Assembly: GCF_000732615.1 (NCBI RefSeq)
Contig: NZ_JPGL01000057.1
Span: 1-64,000, forward strand
Direction of reading: 5' to 3'
DNA from: Burkholderia paludis
Lineage (GTDB): Bacteria > Pseudomonadota > Gammaproteobacteria > Burkholderiales > Burkholderiaceae
Length of the DNA stretch: 64,000 nucleotides
Each line of letters starts with the position of its first letter. The first letter of the stretch is position 1. The position numbers and the translations under genes were made by a program. The notes below the pieces were generated by a model. That model was not told where the DNA came from. It ran no database searches and saw nothing but the letters and a program-made list of their open reading frames with translations. Positions 37,779-46,597 of the stretch are shown here, piece by piece.

Positions 37779-38876
37779 ATGAAGCCGCTATTCGACGACA
37801 AGAATTCCGATGCGGTCAGCGATCGTCCTTCCACCCCGTCTTCATCACCCGTCGCCGTGCCTGTCGCTGCCGCTCGCGTCGTCGTGCCGGCGGCACCGCC
37901 GACCGAGCACGCGCGCCTGATCACCGTCGACGAGATCGATCAGCTCGGCGCGACGCAGGGCACACGGATCGCCGCTTTCTCCCAGCAGATTCTCGCGAGC
38001 GTGCGCGCATCGGACGCCGACCAGTTCGGCGACAAGCTCAACGCGCTGATCGCGACCGCGAAAGGGCTCGACCCGCGCGGCGCCGACAAGGGCGGGCTGC
38101 TCACGCAGGTCACCCGGATGTTCCGTTCGACCAAGGAAAAGCTGCTGTCGCAATACGAGTCGGTGAGCAAGCGGATGGACACGCTCGTCGTCGAGCTCGA
38201 GAGCCATGCGCAGCGCCAGAAGGCCGGCATCGACGAGCTCGAGCGGATGTACAACGACAACTACGCGCTGCACCAGGAGCTGGTGAAGTCGAAAGCGCAA
38301 GGCGAAGCGGCGCTCGCGACGCTGCGCGCGCATCTCGAGGCCGGCCGGCAGCCGGTGGAGGACGCGTTCGCCGCGCAACGCCTGCTCGACGTCAAGCGCA
38401 CGGTCGACGCGCTCGAAAGCAAGCTCGACGACCTCGACCGCGCGATGCTGATGTCGAAGCAGCTCGCGCCGCAGATCCGGATGGAGCAGGACCAGAAACG
38501 CACGCTCACGTCGAAGTTCATGACGATCAAGACCGTGCTGATTCCCGCGTGGACCAACGCGTTCGCGCTCTACCTCGAGCAGCTCGGCACGAAGCGCGCA
38601 GCGGCGCTCGCGAACGCGACCTACGACGCGGCCGACGAGGCGATCCGCGCGCAGGCCGACCTGAACCGCCAGAACGCGCAGGAAGTCGCGAAGCTCGGCC
38701 AGCGTCCGGTGATTTCCACCGACACGTTCGAATACGCGCAGCAGCAGCTGTTCGGCGCATTCGACGACGTCACGCAGATCATTGCCGACGGCAAGCGCCA
38801 GCGCGAGCAGGACGCGCCGCGCCTGCGCCAGCTCGAACAGGACCTGATCACCCGATTCGCTCCGAAGCACAACTGA
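37779..38876 (+). CDS. Toxic anion resistance protein, TelA/KlaA family
   Basis: 365 residues. After a low-complexity Pro/Ser/Val N-terminus, the TelA domain spans about residues 60-360, almost all helical and coiled-coil-like (TRMFRSTKEKLLSQYESVSK, LAPQIRMEQDQKRTLTSKFM). TelA proteins accompany TerD-type genes in tellurite and stress-resistance clusters; the mechanism is unsettled. It is the first gene of a five-gene same-strand cluster. Confidence 0.88.
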   Translation: MKPLFDDKNSDAVSDRPSTPSSSPVAVPVAAARVVVPAAPPTEHARLITVDEIDQLGATQGTRIAAFSQQILASVRASDADQFGDKLNALIATAKGLDPRGADKGGLLTQVTRMFRSTKEKLLSQYESVSKRMDTLVVELESHAQRQKAGIDELERMYNDNYALHQELVKSKAQGEAALATLRAHLEAGRQPVEDAFAAQRLLDVKRTVDALESKLDDLDRAMLMSKQLAPQIRMEQDQKRTLTSKFMTIKTVLIPAWTNAFALYLEQLGTKRAAALANATYDAADEAIRAQADLNRQNAQEVAKLGQRPVISTDTFEYAQQQLFGAFDDVTQIIADGKRQREQDAPRLRQLEQDLITRFAPKHN

Positions 38877-38887
38877 GAGAACACCGC

Positions 38888-39634
38888 ATGATTACGCTTG
38901 AGAAACGCGCGGCGAAGGTCGCGATCGTCCTCGAAAAACGCCAGATCCTGAAGCCGCCCGTCGTGCGCGTCGGCGCGGCGCTCGACATTTCGGGCTCCGC
39001 GAAGCCGCTCTACCAGTCGGGCGTGATCCAGGACACGCACGACCGGATCCTCGGCATCGCGCTGAAGTTCGACGACAACGGCGAAGTCGACACGTGGACC
39101 TTCACCGAAGGCTACGATCGCCTGCCGACCGCGACGCCGGACAACTACGGCTCGTACATCTCCGACCACGTGCTCAACGCGCGGATCGACAAGTGGGGCG
39201 GCACGCAGTACGCGCCGGTGATGAACGACATCGTCGACTTCTTCTTCCGCGCGCCGGAGCCGGCGCCGCAGCGCGAAGAGAAGCGCGGCTTCCTGAGCCG
39301 GCTGTTCGGCGGCGCGGACGAAACGCCCGCGCCGGCCCCCGCTGCGCCCGTGAACGGCCATCTGCCCGCCTGGGTGCTGTTCGTCACCGACGGCCAGAAC
39401 CCGAAGAACGACCGCAAGCGCGTACGCCAGCTGCTGGCCGAGTCGCAGCATTTCCCGCTGTACTGGTCGCTCGTCGGCGTCGGCGATCCGAGCGAATTCG
39501 ACTTTCTCGCGGAAGTCGCCGAAGAGATGCCGAACGTCGGCTTCCTGCATCTCGAATCGCTCGACGTCAGCGACGAGCAAATCTATGACCAGCTGATCAC
39601 GCAGGAATTCTGCAACTGGGTGCGCGCGAAGTAA
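38888..39634 (+). CDS. VWA-domain protein of the Ter cluster (TerF-like)
   Basis: 248 residues forming a von Willebrand A domain of the TerF/TerY-associated type. RVGAALDISGSAKPLYQSG corresponds to the metal-site (MIDAS) D-x-S-x-S, with GGTQYAPVMNDI and WVLFVTDGQNPKNDRK as later MIDAS segments. A charged Pro-rich insertion around residues 120-155 separates two halves. It starts 11 bp after telA and probably binds divalent metal within a Ter complex. Confidence 0.85.
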   Translation: MITLEKRAAKVAIVLEKRQILKPPVVRVGAALDISGSAKPLYQSGVIQDTHDRILGIALKFDDNGEVDTWTFTEGYDRLPTATPDNYGSYISDHVLNARIDKWGGTQYAPVMNDIVDFFFRAPEPAPQREEKRGFLSRLFGGADETPAPAPAAPVNGHLPAWVLFVTDGQNPKNDRKRVRQLLAESQHFPLYWSLVGVGDPSEFDFLAEVAEEMPNVGFLHLESLDVSDEQIYDQLITQEFCNWVRAK

Positions 39635-39678
39635 GCGCAGCCCGCAAGCCTTCTCTCCGGAACTCGATTACCCCCATC

Positions 39679-40695
39679 ATGTTGAAAGATTTCAAGATCC
39701 CGCTGTCGCTCACGGTGCTCGCGCTGGTCGCGGCCTATCTACTCGGCGGCGTGAAGGACATGCTGATTGTCGCGGTCCTGTGCGTACTCGAAATCTCGCT
39801 GTCGCTCGACAACGCGGTCGTCAACGCATCGGTGCTCAAGAACTGGTCGGAAAAGTGGCGCAACCGCTTCATGGTGTTCGGCCTGCCGGTCGCGGTGTTC
39901 GGCATGCGGCTCGTGTTCCCGCTGCTGATCGTCGCGGTGATCGGCCACATCGGCATGTGGGATGCGCTGACGCTCGCGATCGAGTCGCCGGACAAGTACG
40001 CGGCGATCCTGACCTCCGCGCATCACCAGGTGTCGGCGTTCGGCGGCGCGTTCCTGCTGATGGTGTTCTTCAAGTTCATGCTCGACACCGGCAAGGACGA
40101 GCACTGGATCGGCTTTCTCGAAGGCCCGATGCGGCATCTCGGCCGGATCACCGCGCTTGAAGTGGCGCTGACGCTCGCGATCGTCATCATCGCGTCGTTC
40201 TACGTGCCGTCGGCGGAACAGGTCGGCTTCCTGCTCGCGGGCGCGTTCGGCGTGATCAGCTTCGTGATCGCGCACGGCATCGGCGACCTGATCGGCGGGG
40301 AAGAGACGGGCACGCGCGTGGTGCGCGAAGGCGTCGCGGGTTTCATGTATCTCGAGGTGCTCGATTCGTCGTTCAGCTTCGACGGCGTGATCGGCGCATT
40401 CGCGTTGTCGAACAACATCTTCCTGATCGCGCTGGGCCTCGGCGTCGGCGCGGCCTACATCCGGGAGATGACGCTCGTGCTGCTGAAGAAGGGCACGCTC
40501 GCGCAATACCGCTATCTCGAACACGGGGCGTTCTGGGCGATCGGCGCGCTCGCGACAATCATGTTCCTCGGCGTGAAGTTCGAGGTGCCCGAGGTCGTCA
40601 CGGGCCTGATCGGCGCGGCGACGATCGCGGCGGCCGTGTGGTCGTCGATCGTCGTGCAGCGCAAGGAAGACCGGGGCGCGGTGGCGAGCAAGTGA
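39679..40695 (+). CDS. DUF475 / TerC-like membrane protein
   Basis: 338-residue integral membrane protein with eight or nine helices. LCVLEISLSLDNAVVNASVL and VLDSSFSFDGVIGAFALSNN carry the paired acidic residues of TerC-like proteins, thought to bind or export metal ions. It is the membrane component of the Tel/Ter operon, 44 bp after the VWA gene. Confidence 0.88.
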   Translation: MLKDFKIPLSLTVLALVAAYLLGGVKDMLIVAVLCVLEISLSLDNAVVNASVLKNWSEKWRNRFMVFGLPVAVFGMRLVFPLLIVAVIGHIGMWDALTLAIESPDKYAAILTSAHHQVSAFGGAFLLMVFFKFMLDTGKDEHWIGFLEGPMRHLGRITALEVALTLAIVIIASFYVPSAEQVGFLLAGAFGVISFVIAHGIGDLIGGEETGTRVVREGVAGFMYLEVLDSSFSFDGVIGAFALSNNIFLIALGLGVGAAYIREMTLVLLKKGTLAQYRYLEHGAFWAIGALATIMFLGVKFEVPEVVTGLIGAATIAAAVWSSIVVQRKEDRGAVASK

Positions 40696-40793
40696 CGCGC
40701 GCCGCGCGCGGCGCGGCGACCATCAACGCGGGCCGCACACGGCGGCCCGGCATTGCCGCCGGCGCAACGGCGGTTCCAGCAGGAGAGGTTCAG

Positions 40794-41450
40794 ATGATCA
40801 ATTTGTCGAAGGGCGGTCGCGTCAACCTGTCGAAGGAAGCGCCCGGCACGCAGAAGTTCCGCATCGGTCTCGGTTGGGACGCGAACTCGACGGACACGGG
40901 TACGGATTTCGATCTGGACGTGTCGGTGTTCCTGTGCAAATACGACGCGCAGAGCAATCCGAAGCTGATCTCGGATCAGCACTTCGTGTTCTACAACAGC
41001 GAAGTGCGCACGATGGACCGGAACGACACCTTCATCCAGCCGGGCGACGATTTTCCGAAGCGCGGGATGCCCGCATCGAAGTGCATGGGTGTCGTGCACA
41101 GCGGCGACAACCGCACTGGCAGCGGCGACGGCGACGACGAGGTGATCTTCATCGACATGACGAAGCTCGCGGCCGACGTCGAGGAGATCTCGGTGGTCGT
41201 GACGATCGACCAGGCCGAAGCGCGCCGCCAGAATTTCGGGCAGGTTCGCCACAGCTACATCCAGATCGCCGACGAGGTGTCGGGGACGGTGATCGCGAAG
41301 TACGCGCTCGAGGAAGACTTCTCGATGGAGACGTCGGTGCAGGTCGGCAGCTTCTATCGCCGCGACGGTCACTTCATGTTCAAGGCGGTCGGCGCCGGCT
41401 ACAACCGCGGCCTGGGCGACTTCGTGCGCGCGTACGGCGGCGCGGTCTGA
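40794..41450 (+). CDS. TerD family protein
   Basis: 218 residues. NLSKGGRVNLSKEAPG is the classic TerD N-terminus, followed by the Ca2+-binding stretch DLDVSVFLCKYD, SGDGDDEVIFIDMTKL, and NFGQVRHSYIQI. TerD domains bind calcium and work with TerC and VWA proteins in phage, colicin and tellurite tolerance. AGGAGAGG sits just upstream of ATG 40794. Confidence 0.92.
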   Translation: MINLSKGGRVNLSKEAPGTQKFRIGLGWDANSTDTGTDFDLDVSVFLCKYDAQSNPKLISDQHFVFYNSEVRTMDRNDTFIQPGDDFPKRGMPASKCMGVVHSGDNRTGSGDGDDEVIFIDMTKLAADVEEISVVVTIDQAEARRQNFGQVRHSYIQIADEVSGTVIAKYALEEDFSMETSVQVGSFYRRDGHFMFKAVGAGYNRGLGDFVRAYGGAV

Positions 41451-41501
41451 CTGGCGGCAGCCCGGCCGGCGGGGTACCGCCGCGCCGGGCCGGAAGCAGC
41501 G

Positions 41502-42371
41502 ATGACGAATCCGTCCGACGAGCCCAAGCGGCTCGAGTTCGATACGACGCCCGAGCGCACGCCCGGGCGTCTTGCGTTCGGCGCGCCGCCCGCGGCCGCG
41601 ACGCCGGCTGCGCGCGCGCCGGGCCGGCCGGCGCCGCAGGCGCTCGACCTCGGGCCGGCGCCCGGCCCGGCCGTGCGCGCGGCGCCGGCCGATGCGGTCG
41701 GCCGCGCGCTGTTCGGTGAATCGAACCATCCGCAGCTCGACGCGTGCTTCCGTGCCGCGCAGGCGGGCTTTCCGACGCTCTATCCCGACTACGCGCCGCG
41801 CATCGAGCGGCACATCCGGCAACTGGTGCCGCTCAAGCTCGCGACGGTCGCGACGATCGGCGACGGCGCGCTGGAGACAGCCGGCAATCTCGTCGAAGCG
41901 GTCGCGACGACGACGCGCGAATTCAACGAGCTCGGCGCGGCCGACCTGATGGCCGGCATGCTCGCGCAGGCGACGCGCAAGGCCGGCATGTTCGAGCGCT
42001 GGTTCGGCGGCGCGGCGTCGGGGCATGTCGACTACCGTGCGGCGCTTGGCGCGCTGAAGCAGTCGCTCGGCTTCTTTCCGCGCCGCACCGAGGAACTCGC
42101 CGCGCAGGTTCGCCACGCGGAGGAAAACCTCGTGGTCGTGCTCGCGGCGTTGAGTGCGGTGGCGGACGTCGTGCGCGCGCCGGACGATGCGGGCGTCGAG
42201 CGCACGCTGTTCGACCGGCGCAACATCGTCGGGCAGGCGCTTCAGCAGATCCGGATGCAGCCGGCGCAACTGCGCGGGCTCGACGAACGCGTGACCGACC
42301 TGATGTCGCGCGCCGATCACCTGATGAACGTCGTGTTGCCGGCGATGCTGGCCGCCCGCCCGCAGCGCTGA
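41502..42371 (+). CDS. Hypothetical helical protein at the end of the Tel/Ter operon
   Basis: 289 residues. Residues 1-65 are disordered and rich in Pro/Ala/Arg. From about 70 it is all-helical (IRQLVPLKLATVATIGDGAL, LGFFPRRTEELAAQVRHAEE, RNIVGQALQQIRMQP). I do not recognise a named family. Its 3' position in the same-strand cluster (51 bp after terD) and resemblance in style to TelA helices suggest a partner of TelA. This is inference. Confidence 0.65.
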   Translation: MTNPSDEPKRLEFDTTPERTPGRLAFGAPPAAATPAARAPGRPAPQALDLGPAPGPAVRAAPADAVGRALFGESNHPQLDACFRAAQAGFPTLYPDYAPRIERHIRQLVPLKLATVATIGDGALETAGNLVEAVATTTREFNELGAADLMAGMLAQATRKAGMFERWFGGAASGHVDYRAALGALKQSLGFFPRRTEELAAQVRHAEENLVVVLAALSAVADVVRAPDDAGVERTLFDRRNIVGQALQQIRMQPAQLRGLDERVTDLMSRADHLMNVVLPAMLAARPQR

Positions 42372-42504
42372 ACGAACGGCACGCATGCGCACGCCCCGGC
42401 GCGCGCATGCGCTGCGCGGGCCGTGCGGCGTCGCGGCATTTCGCATACGCCGGCGCGAGTCTGCTATCGTCCCGGGCATCTCATCGCTTTCCCGCCGATT
42501 CTCC

Positions 42505-43125
42505 ATGACTGACCGCATCGTCGCCGCATTCGATTTCGACGGCACCATCACGACTACCGACAGCTTTCGCCATTTCGTCCGCTTTGCGGTCGGCACGCCG
42601 CGCTTCGCATGGGCCGGGCTGCGCGCCCTGCCGTGGATCGTCGCGATGAAGGCCGGGCTGCTGTCGCGCGGCGACGCGAAAGCGCGGTTCGCGTCGTTCG
42701 CGTTCGGGCCGGTTCGCGAGGATGCGCTCGATGCGCAGGCGCGCGCGTTCGTCGACACCTGCCTGCCGCGTTTCGTGCGCGCGGACATGCTCGAACGCAT
42801 TCGCGAGCATCAGGCGCGCGGGCACGAAGTCGTGCTGGTCAGCGCGTCGCCGTCGCTGTATCTGGAAAAGTGGGCGAAGACGGCCGGCTTCGATGCGGTG
42901 CTGGCGACCCGGCTCGCGTTCGAGCGCGGCACCTTCGCGGGGCGGCTCGACGGCGAGAACTGCTGGGGGCCGCAGAAGGTCGTGCGGTTGCGCGGGTGGT
43001 GGGGCGACCGGCCGCCGCGGCAACTGTTCGCATACGGCGACAGCCGCGGCGACAAGGAAATGGCCGAACTGGCGAACTGGTCGTGGATCCGCGGGCAGGG
43101 GCCGATGCCGCCGATCGGCGATTGA
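42505..43125 (+). CDS. HAD-IB family hydrolase (phosphatase)
   Basis: 206 residues. HAD motif I AAFDFDGTITTTDS, motif II VVLVSASPS and motif IV YGDSRGDKEM are intact, with a helical cap of the IB subclass (SerB-like or lysophosphatidate phosphatase-like). The substrate is probably a small phosphomonoester or lipid phosphate. The next gene, on the opposite strand, is a desaturase. ATG 42505 precedes the motif I strand by 8 residues, as usual. Confidence 0.88.
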   Translation: MTDRIVAAFDFDGTITTTDSFRHFVRFAVGTPRFAWAGLRALPWIVAMKAGLLSRGDAKARFASFAFGPVREDALDAQARAFVDTCLPRFVRADMLERIREHQARGHEVVLVSASPSLYLEKWAKTAGFDAVLATRLAFERGTFAGRLDGENCWGPQKVVRLRGWWGDRPPRQLFAYGDSRGDKEMAELANWSWIRGQGPMPPIGD

Positions 43126-43134
43126 CGGCGCGGG

Positions 43135-44244
43135 TTACGCGTCGGCCGGCGCGTGGCGCGCCGCGCGCGGCGGACGGTAGCCGCCCCAGCGATTCGCGCG
43201 GGCGAACGTACCGACGTCGTTGAAGCGCACGCCGACTTCGCGCAGCGCCGCATGTGCGGTGCGCGCGGTCAGTTGCCGGATGTAGAACGGGTCGCGCACC
43301 ACGAAGTGATGGATCGCGTGCGTGCTGCCGAAATTGAAGCAGAACAGCTGGAACGGCAGCATCCACCACACGTTCAGCACCTGCGTCTGCTGGATCACGT
43401 TGCGCGAATCGATGTCGCCGAAATAGTGCATGTTCGAGCTGACGAAGTTGATGCAGAAGCTGCGCACGAAGTTCGGCCCGAGCCAGACCACCGCGAGAAA
43501 ATCGACGACGTTCATGACGCGCCCGAGCACGGCGGGCACCGCTACCGCGTAGCCGAACGCATGCAGTGCGAACAGTGCGGCGTGATAGACGATGAACGCA
43601 TGCCACAGCACGTAGTACACGTGACCGACCGGCATGTACGACGACACCTGCTCGACCCGCAATTGCAGCCGCTCGGCCGGATCCTGCACCGGCTGTGCGG
43701 CCACGTACTGCTTCACCTTGCGGCGCATCGCGACCGGCCGCAGCGCGACGGCGAGCATCCCGTCCGCGATCATCAGCAGCCGTTTCACGCCCCAGCGTTC
43801 GCCGTTGGTGATGCCGAATTCCTCGAGATCCGATTCGCCGCCCGACACCTTGTGATGGTGCAGATGCATGCGCCGCCGCGTCCACGGGTTGATCGTGCCG
43901 GGCCGTGTGAGCCAGCACAGCGCCATCATCAGGTGATAGGCCCACGGCGTCTTCTTGAAGTACATCAGGTGAATCAGGTCGTGCTCCAGCTCGTGGATCA
44001 GCGACGTGACGAAGGCGGCGAGCGGCAGCGCGACGTACCACGCGATCCCGCCGCGCGCATACAGCCAGGCGATCGCGACCATCGCACTCACCGAGACGGC
44101 CATCACGGTCGCGCCGACGAGGTTCTGGTTGTCGAGCAGCGGGAAGCGCGCGCGGATCGCGTCGCTCGCGGCGTTGACCTCGCGGCGGACATACGCGACC
44201 TTGTCCGCGTCGTGGCGAAAGGCGGTGCGGGCGGGTTGGCTCAT
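43135..44244 (-). CDS. Fatty acid desaturase family membrane protein
   Basis: 369 residues, di-iron membrane desaturase/hydroxylase fold. Histidine boxes: HELEHDLIH, RRMHLHHHKVSGG and THAIHHFVV. Four hydrophobic helices lie between. It probably introduces a double bond or hydroxyl into a membrane lipid acyl chain. ATG 44244 (MSQPARTAF) was chosen because CAGGAATT lies upstream; the frame is open 38 codons further. It is divergent from an AraC-type regulator, which may control it. Confidence 0.88.
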   Translation of the reverse strand: MSQPARTAFRHDADKVAYVRREVNAASDAIRARFPLLDNQNLVGATVMAVSVSAMVAIAWLYARGGIAWYVALPLAAFVTSLIHELEHDLIHLMYFKKTPWAYHLMMALCWLTRPGTINPWTRRRMHLHHHKVSGGESDLEEFGITNGERWGVKRLLMIADGMLAVALRPVAMRRKVKQYVAAQPVQDPAERLQLRVEQVSSYMPVGHVYYVLWHAFIVYHAALFALHAFGYAVAVPAVLGRVMNVVDFLAVVWLGPNFVRSFCINFVSSNMHYFGDIDSRNVIQQTQVLNVWWMLPFQLFCFNFGSTHAIHHFVVRDPFYIRQLTARTAHAALREVGVRFNDVGTFARANRWGGYRPPRAARHAPADA

Positions 44245-44449
44245 CGACCGTAATTCCTGCGGAAAGGGTGGGGCGCAATGCCGATGTGACAAGCATAGGC
44301 GCGCGCCGGACCGCATGCGAGGGCCGCCGGTGTCAATGATGGTGTCATTTCGGGCCATGCTGGCCCGCCGGCGCGGCTAGAGTCCTGTCCCGGTGTCATG
44401 GCGGGCCGGCGACGCTACAATCCGCCGAAACCGCCCCGGAGTCCGCCGC

Positions 44450-45487
44450 ATGGTCCTGTCCGTTCCGGATGCCGCGCGCCAGTTGAACAAGGCGACGGTG
44501 TCGTCCGCGTATGCGCTGTTCATGCTGATGCTGGCCGAGGAGCGCGGCATCGACGGCGGCCGCATTCTTGCCGGCTCGGGCGTCGAGCGCGATCGCCTCG
44601 CGCAGCCCGACGCGCGCATCACGCCGCTGCAGCAGGCGGCGATCGTGTTCAACCTGATCGACGCGACGCGTGACCCGTCGATCGCGATCGAGATCGGGCT
44701 GCGCAGCAGCCTGACAAAAGCGGGACTGATCGGTTTCGGGCTGATGAGCTGCGCGACGCTCGGCGAGGCGATCGCGCTCGGCATCCGTTACCTGCCGACG
44801 CGCGTGCCGTTTTTCTCGGTGCGCCTTGCGCAGCTCGACGGGATCGTCGACATCGACGTGCTCGAAGCGTTTCCGCTCGGCCGGCTGCGCCAGTTCGCGG
44901 TCGAGAATTTCCTGGTCGAGACCGCGATCCTGTTCAATTCGCTGCTGTATCCGGTGCCCGGCCGCACGCTGCAGTCGCGCGCGGAACTCCACTTCGCGTG
45001 GCCCGAGCCGCCTTGGTTCGAGCAATATCGCGCGCGGCTGCCGCGCTGCCATTTCGACGCGAGCGCGAACCGTATCCGCTGCGACGCCGCGTTGCTCGAC
45101 GAACCGATCGGTACCGCGAACGCGCACACCGCGCAGATGATCGTGCAGCAGTGCGAAGCCGAGCTCGCGCGGCTCGGCTACGCGGAAAGCGTCGTCGAGC
45201 GCGTGCGCAACCTGCTGATCTGCGGCGAGGGCGGCTATCCGTCGGTCGACGACGTTGCGCGCGAACTGCATGTTTCGGCGCGCACCCTCAAGCGCAAGCT
45301 CGCCGAGTACGGCGCGACCTATTCGGCGCTGCTCGACGAGATCCGGCTGCGCGACGCGCTGCGGCTGCTCGAGGGGACGCGCCTGCCGGTCGACGAGATC
45401 GCGGCGCGTGTCGGCTATACGGACCGCGCCAATTTCACGCGCGCGTTCAAGCGCTGGACCGGCGCCGCGCCGAGCGAGCGACGCTGA
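44450..45487 (+). CDS. AraC-family transcriptional regulator
   Basis: 345 residues. A C-terminal AraC/XylS DNA-binding domain (VARELHVSARTLKRKLAEYG; VDEIAARVGYTDRANFTRAF; KRWTGAAPSE) follows an N-terminal Arabinose_bd/OruR-type domain (LGEAIALGIRYLPTR ... HFAWPEPPWF). This layout is typical of regulators of fatty acid or hydroxy-acid genes. It shares a 205-bp divergent region with the desaturase gene. GGAG precedes ATG 44450 by about 9 nt. Confidence 0.9.
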   Translation: MVLSVPDAARQLNKATVSSAYALFMLMLAEERGIDGGRILAGSGVERDRLAQPDARITPLQQAAIVFNLIDATRDPSIAIEIGLRSSLTKAGLIGFGLMSCATLGEAIALGIRYLPTRVPFFSVRLAQLDGIVDIDVLEAFPLGRLRQFAVENFLVETAILFNSLLYPVPGRTLQSRAELHFAWPEPPWFEQYRARLPRCHFDASANRIRCDAALLDEPIGTANAHTAQMIVQQCEAELARLGYAESVVERVRNLLICGEGGYPSVDDVARELHVSARTLKRKLAEYGATYSALLDEIRLRDALRLLEGTRLPVDEIAARVGYTDRANFTRAFKRWTGAAPSERR

Positions 45488-45547
45488 GCGCGAACGGGTG
45501 CCGGCCCGCGTCGCGGGCCTGCCGGAAGGGGCGCACGCGTCGCGTCG

Positions 45548-46597
45548 TCAGACGATCGAGATCCAGTTCGCACCGCGCCCGCCCGGCGCGCGCGCATGCA
45601 GCGACAGCGTGCCGTCGTCCGGCGCGATCGCATACACCGATACGTACGCCGACTGTTCGCCGCACGCGACGAGCCAGCGCCCCGACGGGTCGATCGCGAA
45701 CCCGCGCGGCTGGGTTTCGGTGGGTGTCGTGTGCGCGGGTTCGAACGCGCCGTCGGCGGTGCGGCGGTAGCAGAGGAGCTGGCTCGACGTACGTTCGCTG
45801 ACGTAGGCGAAGCGCTCGTCGGGCGTCAGGTGCAGGTCGGCCGCCCAGACGGACGGTTCGGCGGGGGCGGGCGGCCGCGCATGGCCCTGCGCGAGTTCGG
45901 CGACGGCCGGGTGACGCGCGCTCACGTGAGCGTCGCCGAGCCGGCCGGTCTCGCGGTCGCGCGCGAACGTCGCGAGCGTGGCCTGGAATTCGCTGACGAC
46001 GACGAGCTCGCGGCCGTCGCGTGCGATCTGCAGGTGGCGCGGACCGAAACCGGCCGGCACGCGGGTTTCGCCGTGTTCGCGCGCGCGCAGGCCGGCGGCG
46101 TCCTCGACGAGCGCGAAGCTGAACACGCGGTCCGAGCCGAGCGAGCTGACGTAGGCGAACCGGTTGTCCGGCGACACGATCACCGAGTGCGCATTCGCGA
46201 TGCCGGCGATGACCTGCAGCGGCTCGCCGTCGCCGTCGCGCACGCGCGCGGCGTCGTAGAGGCTCAGCGTATTGCCGCCGTACGATGCGCCGAGCAGCCA
46301 GCGGCTGCTGCGATCGAGCGACAGGTATGCGTGGCTCGCGTCGATCGCGGTTGCGCCGATGCGCACGAGCGCGCCGGTGGCCGGCGCGACGCGGAACGCG
46401 ACGATCGTCGGCTGTTCGCCGCGCGTCGCGACGTAGAGCCGCGTGCGGTCGGCCTGTACGGCGATCGGCATCGCGACGTCGGCGGCCGGGTAGCGGGCGA
46501 GCGGCGCGAGCGCGCCGTCGCCGGTGAGGGAGAACGTGGCGAGATCGCCGTCGGCGGCATTCGAGACGACGACGGTCAGGCGGTCAGTGTTCGGCAT
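45548..46597 (-). CDS. Lactonase family protein (7-bladed beta-propeller)
   Basis: 349 residues resembling YbhE/Pgl-type 6-phosphogluconolactonases. Repeating propeller blades appear as TRLYVATRGEQPTIVAF, SPDNRFAYVSSLGSDRVFSF, TPDERFAYVSERTSSQLLCY and DPSGRWLVACGEQSAYVSVY. It hydrolyses a sugar lactone or related ester; the substrate is not certain. Its start overlaps the end of the upstream MFS gene by 14 bp, so the two are translationally linked. Confidence 0.87.
   Translation of the reverse strand: MPNTDRLTVVVSNAADGDLATFSLTGDGALAPLARYPAADVAMPIAVQADRTRLYVATRGEQPTIVAFRVAPATGALVRIGATAIDASHAYLSLDRSSRWLLGASYGGNTLSLYDAARVRDGDGEPLQVIAGIANAHSVIVSPDNRFAYVSSLGSDRVFSFALVEDAAGLRAREHGETRVPAGFGPRHLQIARDGRELVVVSEFQATLATFARDRETGRLGDAHVSARHPAVAELAQGHARPPAPAEPSVWAADLHLTPDERFAYVSERTSSQLLCYRRTADGAFEPAHTTPTETQPRGFAIDPSGRWLVACGEQSAYVSVYAIAPDDGTLSLHARAPGGRGANWISIV

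Noticed and set aside
40512..42800. 762-codon minus-strand frame opposite terD and the fifth Ter gene
   Set aside because: Shadow of real plus-strand genes; Arg-rich, no start context, no motifs.
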